The notes beneath the pieces were generated by a model. That model saw only the letters and a list, made by a program, of their open reading frames with translations, made no database searches and had not been told where the DNA came from. From Neobacillus mesonae (GTDB lineage Bacteria > Bacillota > Bacilli > Paenibacillales > Paenibacillaceae), in assembly GCA_023715865.1 (NCBI GenBank), contig JAMBOW010000001.1:2294001-2358000 (forward strand): 64,000 bases of DNA. Direction: 5' to 3'. Positions 41,496-49,928 of this stretch are shown piece by piece (positions within the stretch are counted from its first letter, which is position 1; each line of letters begins with the position of its first letter). The translations under genes were made by a program, and so were the position numbers.

Positions 41496-44400
41496 TTAAG
41501 GTTTAATAAAATATTCCACATCAACCGCATGGCTGATCAGCTTACTAAAGAACTGCTTGTCCGGCTCCGCACACTGAACTCCTGAGTCTGCAAGGTACTC
41601 TACCGTTTGCGGACAAGTATATCGGAACATGGAATTTTTAGCTCCATCCCCTTCAAGCTGAGCCATCGCGAGTTCAACACCTGCCTGATCCTTTGACTCA
41701 GACGGATTAAGAAGCCAAGCTTCAAACTCTTTTAATTCCATCAATGTGATGTCATAGCCGGCCGCTTTAAAATATTCTACCATCTGCTCGTAAGAAATCG
41801 TTACCGGATTACAGATATGAAAGACTCTTCCTACCGTTTCATCCTGCAGAGCAAGCGCCGTAATGGCTTGTCCAGCATAGTCGATTGGGGTAATATCCAC
41901 TTCCCATCTAACCCGGGGTGCTTTTTTAAGTAAAAGCATGGCTTTCAGCATTCTGTAAAAAGCGTTGTTATCAATGTTCTTTTGAAATATTCCATTATCC
42001 GAACGAGCAGACAGGTTTCCGACCCGGTAGACATTCACAGGAAGGCCTTCCTCGCCCGCTTTAATAACCAGCTTCTCTGCTTCAAGCTTACTGTTCGTAT
42101 ATACATTCTCAACAAACGCTGTTTCATATCCCGTACCTTCAACGATGTGAGCCCACTGCCCATTCTCGGCAAGCTCCTCCGGAATACCAAGCGTAGAAAT
42201 AAAATGGAACCGGATCTTCGCATTGCTTCTTGCTAAGGACAACAAACGGTTGGTGCTTTCTACGTTCACTCTCGAAAAATGCTCGGATTCGCCAAAATGC
42301 CTTACATCCGCACCACAGTGAATGATGGAGTCGATGTGCTCATTTACAATGGCTTGATTGGTGTCGCTAAGTCCGAGATTTTCTTTTTCAAGTTCCCCCT
42401 CCAGCGCAAATACCCGATTCTCCATCCATTTCTCCGCTTCCGCACCAAAGTAGCTGATCATCGTTTGAACCAGACGAGAATACGGATCTTGTCCGGAAGA
42501 TGAACGAACCAAGCAGTACACTGCTGCATTCGAACGCTGAAGAAGTTCTGCGAGCAAATGAGAACCCAAATACCCGGTTGCGCCTGTCAGCAATACGTTC
42601 TCCTGTGTAAATGTCTTGTTCTTGAAGTTATGTGCACTTGCAAATACAGCCGGATATTCAGCCAAATCTTGAATCGGGAGTGTTGCTGCATCCACTTCTT
42701 CCTTCTCGGGAGCATGCTCGAAATTCTCAATCCGTTCTGCCAATTTAGCTATGGTAGGGTACAGGAAGAAATCATTAATCTTGAGTGATGGATAGCTCGG
42801 TTTAAGCAGAACCAGGATCTCAAGTATTTTTAATGAATACCCACCAATTTCAAAAAAGTCATCATGGATGCTGATCTTCGATTGTCCCAGCACCTTCTCC
42901 CAGGCTTCAGCAACCTCTCTTTGAATATCGGTCTCAGGAGCTTCATACACCGAAGCATCTTCCTCAGCTGCTACCTCATACGTCGCGAGCTTTTTGCGAT
43001 CAATTTTTCCTGTAGGAGATAACGGCATTTCCTCCACATGACAGATATACTTAGGAACCATGTAGCTTGGAACCTTCTGACCTAAAAATTGTACGAGATC
43101 CTTTTTGGAGATAGGTTCACTGTTATTTGTCGTATAGAATCCAACGAGTACTTTCGTACCGTCTTCGTTTTGTGGAATGACAGCAACATCCTTTATTTCA
43201 TCATGCTTTGCAAAATTATCCTCAATCTCACCAATCTCGATTCTAAAGCCCCTGATCTTAATCTGAGAATCTCTTCTTCCTCTATATTCGACTTGGCCGT
43301 TCGGCAAGAGACGCACCAAATCTCCAGAGCGATAGAACTCCTTCCCAGAATTCGGGTTGATCGGATCGGAGATAAATGCCTCTTTCGTCTTCTCAGGCTG
43401 GTTCAAATAGCCTTTGGCTACACCCACAGAGCTGATGAGCAGCTCCCCCGTCACTCCGATCGGGCAAAGGTCATTGTTACCATCTACGATATACAGCTCA
43501 TAGTTAGCGAGCGGTGTCCCGATGACGACCGTTGATATTTCCTCTGGCACTTGATAGTCTACGGTATGCCCAGTCGCAACGGCTGTAATTTCGGTAGGCC
43601 CATATAGGTTGATAATAGGGATCTGCAGTTTTTTCTGGAACATACGTACCGTTTCACCAGTCAGCGCTTCTCCGCCGACTGCAATGCTTTTAATATTCCG
43701 AAACAGGTCAGCAGCATTCTCAGGCAAATAAGCAGCCAGACGGTTAAAGAATACGGTTGGCAAAATGGCGACCCGAGTCGCTTGAGTCTGATCTACCGCT
43801 TCTGTAAAAGCATCAATGGAGAACCGCTCTTCATCTGACAGCAAATGTAACCTGGCCCCGCTGCCAATCGAGCTGAAAATATCATACACGGAAGCGTCAA
43901 AGCTGAATGTGGAATATTGCAAAATCACATCATCTTCCGTCAAGGTCAGATCCTTCTGAGTAGACAGCGCCAGATTCATTACACCTTTATGAGCAATGAG
44001 CGCTCCCTTCGGTTTCCCTGTTGATCCTGATGTATAAATAACGTACGCCAAATCATCTTCTTCAATAGAGACACCGCAAGCTTCTTCTGAGTAGGATTTC
44101 TCAAGCTGATCCAGGCAGACGATTTCCGGCTTTTGTTCAAAGCCGGCAAGCAGTGATACAAGCTTTGGTATAAAGCTGCTCTCAGTTAGGATTACTTTCG
44201 ATTTCGTATCCTCGATAATATAGGCATTTCGTTCTTCAGGATGGGTGGGATCAAGAGGAATGTAAGCTCCGCCTGCTTTCATTACACCAAACAGGCTTAC
44301 AATGGTCTCCATGCTCCGCTCCATAAAGAGAGATACAAATTCTCCTTTTTGAAGTCCCTTCTCCATAAGCATATTCGCTATTTTGTTTGACAACAGATCC

Positions 44401-45200
44401 AGCTGTCTGTAGGTAAGCTGATCCTGATTGGCAGACAAAGCCACCCGGTCTGGAACCCGATGTACTACCGATGACAACATCTCCACAAGAGTCGCTCGTT
44501 CAGGGAGCTCCATCTTTGTATTGTTTAGAATGGCGTATGCTTTCAAATCTGCTTCTGTCAGAATAGGCAAGCTGCCGATAGAAGTGTCCATATCTCCATC
44601 TTCAAGTACACCGCTCAGTAAGCGTTGAAAATGCAGGATATACTTCTGTATCGTAGCTTCTTCAAAAAGCTGTGGGTCATAGGAAACATGCAGGAGCCAG
44701 GAACCCGGCTCCTTCTGAACATACCAATTTAATCTGCTTGCTTTATATTGCGGCTTAACACCATAAATCGTTTGAAACTCAAGAGCTTGCCCTGTAATAC
44801 CCTCCATATCGGCAAGTGTCAGCTCCGTCTCCTCTATCCGATCAAGCTTAGCCAGAATCTGCTCGTATACATGTCTATACGAGTCTGTTCCGCTAATCGA
44901 GATACGCAGAGGAAGAACATCCCCTCTTCTGTTTTGTACACCAATGAGGATGTCATTGTCCTGAGTCATCCGATGCAGGAATACTGCATATCCGGCAAGC
45001 ATCCAAGCCTTCATGTCATAAAGTTCACTGTAACGCTTCATCATTACAGCTTCCAAATCAAGCACGGTATCTGTTTGAGCTGCTTCTTTACTCACAAAGT
45101 TTAAAGTTCCATCCGTATACAAATGAAATCCGGGTAAAGGCAGCTGCAGCTCGTCAGACCAATACTGCTTACTTTGTTCTAACATCATGGTGGTATTCAA
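41496..45200 (-). CDS. NRPS-like protein: partial condensation, adenylation, thiolation, reductase
   Basis: The 1234-residue protein has four parts. Residues 1-225 match the acceptor half of a condensation domain and lack the HHxxxDG site, so it cannot form peptide bonds. Residues about 235-740 are an adenylation domain: YTSGSTGKPKG (389-399), FDASVYD (434-440), NLYGPTE (531-537) and Lys732; Asp435 indicates an amino acid substrate. DDFFEIGGYSL holds the phosphopantetheine Ser789. Residues about 865-1234 are a thioester reductase: GATGYLG (873-879), Thr1003, Tyr1034 and Lys1038. It should activate an acid and release it reductively as an aldehyde. The start is a TTG. It lies 29 bp after the chemoreceptor gene, and no other biosynthetic gene is close. 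Confidence 0.93.
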   Translation of the reverse strand: MNTTMMLEQSKQYWSDELQLPLPGFHLYTDGTLNFVSKEAAQTDTVLDLEAVMMKRYSELYDMKAWMLAGYAVFLHRMTQDNDILIGVQNRRGDVLPLRISISGTDSYRHVYEQILAKLDRIEETELTLADMEGITGQALEFQTIYGVKPQYKASRLNWYVQKEPGSWLLHVSYDPQLFEEATIQKYILHFQRLLSGVLEDGDMDTSIGSLPILTEADLKAYAILNNTKMELPERATLVEMLSSVVHRVPDRVALSANQDQLTYRQLDLLSNKIANMLMEKGLQKGEFVSLFMERSMETIVSLFGVMKAGGAYIPLDPTHPEERNAYIIEDTKSKVILTESSFIPKLVSLLAGFEQKPEIVCLDQLEKSYSEEACGVSIEEDDLAYVIYTSGSTGKPKGALIAHKGVMNLALSTQKDLTLTEDDVILQYSTFSFDASVYDIFSSIGSGARLHLLSDEERFSIDAFTEAVDQTQATRVAILPTVFFNRLAAYLPENAADLFRNIKSIAVGGEALTGETVRMFQKKLQIPIINLYGPTEITAVATGHTVDYQVPEEISTVVIGTPLANYELYIVDGNNDLCPIGVTGELLISSVGVAKGYLNQPEKTKEAFISDPINPNSGKEFYRSGDLVRLLPNGQVEYRGRRDSQIKIRGFRIEIGEIEDNFAKHDEIKDVAVIPQNEDGTKVLVGFYTTNNSEPISKKDLVQFLGQKVPSYMVPKYICHVEEMPLSPTGKIDRKKLATYEVAAEEDASVYEAPETDIQREVAEAWEKVLGQSKISIHDDFFEIGGYSLKILEILVLLKPSYPSLKINDFFLYPTIAKLAERIENFEHAPEKEEVDAATLPIQDLAEYPAVFASAHNFKNKTFTQENVLLTGATGYLGSHLLAELLQRSNAAVYCLVRSSSGQDPYSRLVQTMISYFGAEAEKWMENRVFALEGELEKENLGLSDTNQAIVNEHIDSIIHCGADVRHFGESEHFSRVNVESTNRLLSLARSNAKIRFHFISTLGIPEELAENGQWAHIVEGTGYETAFVENVYTNSKLEAEKLVIKAGEEGLPVNVYRVGNLSARSDNGIFQKNIDNNAFYRMLKAMLLLKKAPRVRWEVDITPIDYAGQAITALALQDETVGRVFHICNPVTISYEQMVEYFKAAGYDITLMELKEFEAWLLNPSESKDQAGVELAMAQLEGDGAKNSMFRYTCPQTVEYLADSGVQCAEPDKQFFSKLISHAVDVEYFIKP

Positions 45201-45229
45201 AAGATCTCAGCTCCCTCAATTTTGTTTAT

Positions 45230-46993
45230 TTATTGCACTCTTAATTTATCTACCAGTGTTTCTAGTTCTCCTGCTACCTCGTTCATTTGCTCTGCAGAAT
45301 CGTAAATCTTGGCAAAAGCGGATTGTTGCTCACGGGCACTGTGCTGAATCTGATCGGAAACCGCCGTATTGATCTCTGCCAGCTCAGCCAGTTGTTTAAT
45401 GGATGCCGTAATTTGCTCTGTTTCTGCAACCATTTGCTGTGTAGCCGCAGACACTTCCTGAATTTGGCTTGTTACCGAATCCGTTGAAACCAGAATTCCT
45501 TTAAAGATCGATCCTGTTTCTTTAACAATCTCAATACCTTTTGCTACATTTTGTTCTCCATCGCCAATAGCTTCTACGGCTAATGCAGTCTCGCCCTGAA
45601 TGTATCTGATGAGTTCAGAAATCTGATCCGCCGATTTCTTGGATTCTTCGGACAGCTTCTTAACTTCATCGGCTACAACCGCAAACCCCCGTCCCTCTTC
45701 ACCAGCTCTAGCAGCTTCTATGCTTGCATTTAACGACAACAAATTCGTTTGAGATGCAATTTCTGTAATCACTTGTACGATTTGCCCAATTTCATCTGAA
45801 CGTTTTTGCAGCTTCTCAATAATATCTACGGAGTTTTTAACCGAATGATTAATCGAATTCATCTGCTCAATGACCTGATCCACATTGTGATGACCGAGCT
45901 CAGACTGCTCTTTCATTTGCAGGGAAATCTCAGACAATTCTGATGTGTTTCCAGCAATCGTCGTTACACCAGATGAAATCTCTTCGAGCGAAACGACGCT
46001 TTCGGATATAGAAGTGCTTTGTTTTGCCGCACTCTTGGACATTTCTTCAATATTTTGAGTGATTTCGCCAGCATTCTCGTTGTTCACTTCAACTGCGGAG
46101 AAGAGGAACTTGGATTGCTCTGCTGACTGTTCAGACACCTTCTTAATCGTTGTGACCAGGTTATTAATGTTTCTTGCGGTTGTATTGAACTTCTCATTCA
46201 CTTGTCCAAGCTCATCATCACTGGTTTTTAATTGCACCGTAAAGTCGCCCTTACTCAGCTTATCTAATGCTCCCATCAGCTCTTTGATCGGCTTGAAGGT
46301 TTGTCTATTGGTGATGTACTGCAGTGCCAGAACAACAACCAAGGTAATTAGCAGAGCTAGCAGCGTAAAAGTTAGCAGCGCCTGCTGTCCTGCTTCAATC
46401 AGGCTCGCGTCCACATCAATCCCCATATATGCAAATACTTCACCGTTGTTGTCCACAAACGGATATAGCACAGTTATCCAAGTACCGTAATCATCCGCAT
46501 AAGCTGCGGTATAAGAAATCTCCTTCGTTACCAGCATTTCTTTTACACTGTCCGCATGAATTTGAGGCTGAGCATACATATCGCCCAGGTTCATATCTTC
46601 AGCAGCAAACATTTCAAGCACCGCCGTTGGCAGCGCAACGATTGAGGTCTGATTACCATCCTCGAGCTCAGGCCCAAAAATGTAGCCTTGTGCGATGTTT
46701 GGGTGTGTCAGGGACAGCTCATCAAACACAGCTATAAGTTTTTGCTGAATCGGTGAATTTGGATCTTGATTACTCTTAGCTTCTTCAGCGTCTTCTGTAG
46801 ATATCATCTGGCTCAAGGCATCCATTAATTTTCTGGAATCCGATTGAAGCTGTTCAGATAGCACCGTACCTTGAATATAGTAACTGCATCCGATAACAAC
46901 AGCTCCGGTTATAATGATATAGAAGCTTGTTAACAGCATGTTTCTTGTTACTATGCTTAGATTCTTAAAACTCCATTTTTTTAACTTACTCAT
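45230..46993 (-). CDS. Methyl-accepting chemotaxis protein
   Basis: The 587-residue receptor has an N-terminal helix (LLTSFYIIITGAVVIGCSYYI), an extracytoplasmic Cache-like sensor (about 40-200, ending in YGTWITVLYPFVDNNGEVFAYMGIDVDAS), a second helix (LLTFTLLALLITLVVVLALQ), a HAMP region and a signalling domain whose hairpin tip reads EAARAGEEGRGFAVVADEVKKLSEES. The tip would contact CheA and CheW. It is driven by a sigma-D-type promoter behind a class I c-di-GMP aptamer and is the first gene of an operon with the NRPS-like gene. GGGAGAGAG lies upstream of the ATG. Confidence 0.95.
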   Translation of the reverse strand: MSKLKKWSFKNLSIVTRNMLLTSFYIIITGAVVIGCSYYIQGTVLSEQLQSDSRKLMDALSQMISTEDAEEAKSNQDPNSPIQQKLIAVFDELSLTHPNIAQGYIFGPELEDGNQTSIVALPTAVLEMFAAEDMNLGDMYAQPQIHADSVKEMLVTKEISYTAAYADDYGTWITVLYPFVDNNGEVFAYMGIDVDASLIEAGQQALLTFTLLALLITLVVVLALQYITNRQTFKPIKELMGALDKLSKGDFTVQLKTSDDELGQVNEKFNTTARNINNLVTTIKKVSEQSAEQSKFLFSAVEVNNENAGEITQNIEEMSKSAAKQSTSISESVVSLEEISSGVTTIAGNTSELSEISLQMKEQSELGHHNVDQVIEQMNSINHSVKNSVDIIEKLQKRSDEIGQIVQVITEIASQTNLLSLNASIEAARAGEEGRGFAVVADEVKKLSEESKKSADQISELIRYIQGETALAVEAIGDGEQNVAKGIEIVKETGSIFKGILVSTDSVTSQIQEVSAATQQMVAETEQITASIKQLAELAEINTAVSDQIQHSAREQQSAFAKIYDSAEQMNEVAGELETLVDKLRVQ

Positions 46994-47118
46994 CTCTGAA
47001 AGCTCTCTCCCTACTTATCCGTATGTAGTCTAAATTTGGTTACAAAAACCATTTCAAAACCATTCTAGATTTATTGTCGGCTCTGTCCTCCCTTCATGCA
47101 TCCTTAAATCTCTAAGAG

Positions 47119-47156
47119 AAAAAAATGAACCATTGGACAAAAACATGCCATGGCTC
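47119..47156 (-). terminator. Riboswitch expression-platform terminator
   Basis: On the minus strand TGAGCCATGG pairs with CCAATGGTTCA, with one bulged A, and is followed by seven T. It starts a few nucleotides after the aptamer. A rival pairing, TTGGA (47158-47162) with TCCAA (47133-47137), would take bases from the 3' arm and so could act as an antiterminator. Confidence 0.85.
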
Positions 47157-47159
47157 ATC

Positions 47160-47238
47160 CAAGCAACTGGCTGACATTTCCTTTCAGAAGTAGTCCCTCT
47201 AGCTTTGCGTCACTGCTTTTCAACAGCTTTGCCACATA
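47160..47238 (-). ncRNA. Cyclic di-GMP class I riboswitch (GEMM)
   Basis: The minus strand matches the class I aptamer element by element. GGCAA(A) (47228-47233) and TTGCT (47162-47166) form P1. GCTGTT-GAAA-AGCAGT is a hairpin with a GNRA tetraloop. The conserved core GACGCAAAGC lies at 47202-47211. The second arm holds GAGGGACTA (47191-47199) and ATGTCAGCC (47170-47178), including the tetraloop-receptor CTA/ATG pair. It lies between a promoter and a terminator upstream of a chemoreceptor gene. The genetic sign cannot be fixed from sequence; switching off at high c-di-GMP would fit motility logic. Confidence 0.93.
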
Positions 47239-47311
47239 TTCAATTCGCTTCTAGTTCTAAAGAACTAATAAAATCTTTTGCCCTAAAAGTAAACTAGTGT
47301 TCACTTTTTTC

Positions 47312-47338
47312 TAATCGGCTTTTTATCCTATTTTTTTA
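47312..47338 (-). promoter_or_regulatory. Sigma-D (motility) promoter of the MCP/NRPS-like operon
   Basis: On the minus strand TAAA (47335-47338), 15 bp and GCCGATTA (47312-47319) match the Bacillus sigma-D consensus TAAA-N14-16-GCCGATAT closely. Chemoreceptor genes are typical sigma-D targets. No sigma-A promoter of similar quality was seen in the leader. Confidence 0.8.
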
Positions 47339-47442
47339 ATACTTTTAAACTATAAATGTTTGTAAAATTTCAAATAACAACTTTAATACAACGAGGATCA
47401 ACTCTTTCATCATTCTGCAAGGAATTATTTCACATTCTATGT

Positions 47443-47474
47443 AAAAAGGCCCCCATCATTTTTTGATGGGGACC
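47443..47474 (-). terminator. Terminator of the GNAT gene at 47494
   Basis: CCCCATCA (47451-47458) pairs with TGATGGGG (47464-47471), extended by GG/CC. The minus strand ends in TTTTT. It insulates the downstream sigma-D promoter. Confidence 0.9.
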
Positions 47475-47493
47475 TGAAATTTATTATTGTTAT

Positions 47494-47988
47494 TCATTTT
47501 TTCTCATATAAGTTAATCTTCCATCCATTTTCCCAATGGAGGCGCTTAATGAACGTATATCCGGACTCTATATAATATTGATTCAGCCTTTCATTATCAG
47601 CCATACAGTCCAGACGAATCTGATGTTTACCTTTACTTCTTATGTAGTTCTCTGCCCAGATTAACAGCTCTCTGCCTATCCCCTCACCCATATGATCTCT
47701 GCTTACGGCAAACCTGTGAATATACCCGGACGATAAGGAATCATCAAGCTCTCCCCATAGAACCGGATCAGACCAGCTTATATACAGAGTTCCTACCGCC
47801 CTGCCATTTATTTTTGCAAGAAAAAATTCCAAATCATCCTTCTCCATCATTTCTTCAACCATGATGAGGCTGAACTCATCGGGATGCCATTGATTAATGC
47901 CTTTGGATTGAATCCAGCGTGCTGATCCTTTCCACAGCTCTAATATATCTGAACTATCTGTAAGACTTGCAGGAAGCACTTCAATCAT
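47494..47988 (-). CDS. GNAT N-acetyltransferase
   Basis: The 164-residue protein starts with IEVLPASLTDSSDILELWKGSARWIQSKGINQWHPDEF, typical of GNATs related to aminoglycoside 6'-acetyltransferases. It holds the acetyl-CoA loop HRFAVSRDHMGEGIGRELLIWAE (about 96-118) and a C-terminal NERLNQYYIESGYTF. The acceptor is unknown; no resistance function can be claimed. GGAGGAG lies 10 bp upstream of the ATG. It is the last of three GNAT genes in a row. Confidence 0.88.
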   Translation of the reverse strand: MIEVLPASLTDSSDILELWKGSARWIQSKGINQWHPDEFSLIMVEEMMEKDDLEFFLAKINGRAVGTLYISWSDPVLWGELDDSLSSGYIHRFAVSRDHMGEGIGRELLIWAENYIRSKGKHQIRLDCMADNERLNQYYIESGYTFIKRLHWENGWKINLYEKK

Positions 47989-48010
47989 ATAGCTTGATCT
48001 CCTCCAGCGT

Positions 48011-48580
48011 TTATTTTTTCAATAGTACATAGTGATTGTAAGCCTCAGCATCGATCTCTACAGGGGCCTTGTATTCAAATCCGCATTTCTGTATGACTGC
48101 ATTAGAAGCTGTATTATGAATCAATGCGACAGCGTTCAGCTTACGAACATCGGTATTCTCAAATAAATACTGGATCATGCCTTTAGCAGCTTGGGTCATA
48201 TAGCCCTTATTCCGATGATTTTTGGATATCGCATAGGTAATTTCACGATTCGGAGGAGGAAGCTCTTCCTTTATCCCCGTCGTACACCAGCCTATGAGCT
48301 CCCCGGTCTCTTTCAAAATGACACCTAATCTTAAACGAAGCTCGCCCACTTCTCCTCCATTCGCTGCCGCCTGAAGGAATCTTTTATTTTCCGGTATTTC
48401 ATAGTTCATTAGCCAATCTAAACGCTGTTCCTTTGGTACATTCCATCCCGGAAGCATTTGATAGATTTCCGGCTGCCATGTTAAGGCATGGAATTCATCA
48501 ATATCCTGAGCTCGGTACTCCACCAGCCAAACATCGTTACATTCGATAACAAAATGATCTTTCATATGTTCAGGTATCAA
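48011..48580 (-). CDS. GNAT N-acetyltransferase, RimJ/RimL type
   Basis: The 189-residue protein has the RimJ/RimL-like pattern: WLVEYRAQDIDEFHALTWQPEIYQML, EITYAISKNHRNKGYMTQAAKGMIQYLFEN (acetyl-CoA site, about 131-160) and AVALIHNTASNAVIQKCGFEY. The start is a TTG with GGGGAG 8 bp upstream; its first bases overlap the TGA of the upstream GNAT (TTGA), so translation is coupled. Acceptor unknown. Confidence 0.87.
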   Translation of the reverse strand: MIPEHMKDHFVIECNDVWLVEYRAQDIDEFHALTWQPEIYQMLPGWNVPKEQRLDWLMNYEIPENKRFLQAAANGGEVGELRLRLGVILKETGELIGWCTTGIKEELPPPNREITYAISKNHRNKGYMTQAAKGMIQYLFENTDVRKLNAVALIHNTASNAVIQKCGFEYKAPVEIDAEAYNHYVLLKK

Positions 48581-49080
48581 TCCACTCGCTCCCCGTTGAA
48601 TAACATTGCGATAAAATCTATTTCTTGTCCTCCAGCTTTACTCTTGAACACAGGTCCAGACACGAAACCTGCACGCTCATAAACTGTTCTTGCCCGCTCA
48701 TTAAACGCTGCAACGACAAGCCTGATCCCAGCCGTTCTATACCGAACTTGTATGTAGTTCATGCTTTGTTTTATAAAATGAAGCCCTAATCCTTGTCCCG
48801 TCAATTTCGGGTCCAGCCCTAGTCCTAAGTCAATACAGTCGTCCTTCTCATAAATTCCCGCTGTGTATCCTCCAGGAACACGAGCCGACTGTCCTGTACA
48901 TATAAATCCAACTAAGTTGTCTTCAGCATCTAAGACATAGTTATAGTCCCCATTCAGCAGCTCGGCTACGGTTTCCTCGCTTCGCTCCATACTGTATAAG
49001 GCATAAGGCTCCTCATACGTCCATTCTGATATTTCTATTGCATACTTCCTCGTCATTGGAAAATAATGCAGTAATGACAT
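48577..49080 (-). CDS. GNAT N-acetyltransferase
   Basis: This 167-residue GNAT starts MSLLHYFPMTRKYAIEISEWTYEEPYALYSME, a form common in Bacillota. It has CIDLGLGLDPKLTGQGLGLHFIKQSMNYI (acetyl-CoA loop TGQGLG) and a C-terminal NERARTVYERAGFVSG. The ATG at 49080 has GGGGTGA upstream; a start at 49098 lacks one. It is followed by two more GNAT genes, the first coupled by overlap. The acceptor is unknown. Confidence 0.9.
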   Translation of the reverse strand: MSLLHYFPMTRKYAIEISEWTYEEPYALYSMERSEETVAELLNGDYNYVLDAEDNLVGFICTGQSARVPGGYTAGIYEKDDCIDLGLGLDPKLTGQGLGLHFIKQSMNYIQVRYRTAGIRLVVAAFNERARTVYERAGFVSGPVFKSKAGGQEIDFIAMLFNGERVD

Positions 49081-49105
49081 TATGTTCACCCCTCTCATCT
49101 GCTTA

Positions 49106-49891
49106 TCACTTAATCATCTGGGCAGGCGTCATCCAGAAATGTTCTGGATTTCGATAAAGCCCAATTTCCGTTTTACTGTTAGGTGCAGTACCCATCATAA
49201 GCTCAACAGGCATAAAGTATTTAGGCAATAATACAGAGCAGCTGTCTTTCGACTGATGCATAAACCAGAACAGATTTTTGCTCATATATCCTTTATAAAA
49301 TTGACTCCACTCTGTATCTTCTTTATCTCCATTGATGTATACGGGTAAATTGCCAGACACCCGTGCTCTAAATTCCTCAATACCAAGGAGACTTCCCTGC
49401 TCATCTGTAATGAATATCCCCCAAGAGGCATCCATATACAGCCATTTATTTAATGATCTTGAGTACACGATTGTAACGACATGGCTGTCCAGATCATAAG
49501 CATCGTAGGCTCGGCAGCGAATACGCTTTGCGGAGAAGCCTAGGCTCAAATAGAGCTCCGTCAAAACGGTGGCGATGACATAGCAGTTCATTTTGAGCGA
49601 TTGCTGTTCTGCCAAGCTTAAGATGTCGAACGCGTTCAGCGGATCAGGCGTCATCTCATTACCATGCGTGATTCGTTCATCCACAAATCGCATAATATTA
49701 ATGATCTGAGATACTTCGTCTCCTGTACCCGCAATTTCATCTAAACTGTATTTCTCCCTCAGTAGATTTATTCCACTATTACGTTCTTCCGTATCATATA
49801 CAGGACTGCCTTGAGTTTCCTCAGAGTCATAGTCACTTAGCTGCAATAACTTTATATAATAGTCATTAAACTCTTTGATATATCCAAACAT
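49106..49891 (-). CDS. Transglutaminase-like protein
   Basis: The 261-residue protein has a transglutaminase-core triad in order: Cys in KMNCYVIATVLTELYLSLGFSAKRIRC (about 101-127), His in DLDSHVVTIVYS (about 134-145) and Asp in WLYMDASWG (about 151-159). Bacterial relatives are cysteine peptidases or acyl transferases of unknown substrate. No signal peptide is evident. ATG at 49891 is favoured by GGGGTGA 5 bp upstream. It precedes the GNAT trio by 25 bp and follows the APH-type kinase gene. Confidence 0.8.
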   Translation of the reverse strand: MFGYIKEFNDYYIKLLQLSDYDSEETQGSPVYDTEERNSGINLLREKYSLDEIAGTGDEVSQIINIMRFVDERITHGNEMTPDPLNAFDILSLAEQQSLKMNCYVIATVLTELYLSLGFSAKRIRCRAYDAYDLDSHVVTIVYSRSLNKWLYMDASWGIFITDEQGSLLGIEEFRARVSGNLPVYINGDKEDTEWSQFYKGYMSKNLFWFMHQSKDSCSVLLPKYFMPVELMMGTAPNSKTEIGLYRNPEHFWMTPAQMIK

Positions 49892-49928
49892 TTGACTCAC
49901 CCCAACTCACTGGTTTTTTACTCCCGCT

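Larger units (their letters stand above)
46994..47493 (-). other. 500-bp regulatory leader of the MCP/NRPS-like operon
   Basis: No gene is found here. From upstream to downstream on the minus strand it holds the terminator of the GNAT gene (47443-47474), a sigma-D-type promoter (47312-47338), the palindrome TAGTTCT-AA-AGAACTA (47252-47267), a class I c-di-GMP aptamer (47160-47238), a terminator (47119-47156) and about 125 nt of leader before the receptor start. The leader from the expected transcription start to the ATG is about 310 nt. Confidence 0.85.

Noticed and set aside
41496..45200. A complete nonribosomal peptide cluster
   Set aside because: Only one adenylation module is present, the condensation part lacks its active site, and no phosphopantetheinyl transferase, further NRPS or exporter is in the window.
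47252..47267. Palindrome TAGTTCT-AA-AGAACTA as a LexA box
   Set aside because: The Bacillus LexA site is GAAC-N4-GTTC; here the order is GTTC-N4-GAAC, and no SOS gene is near.
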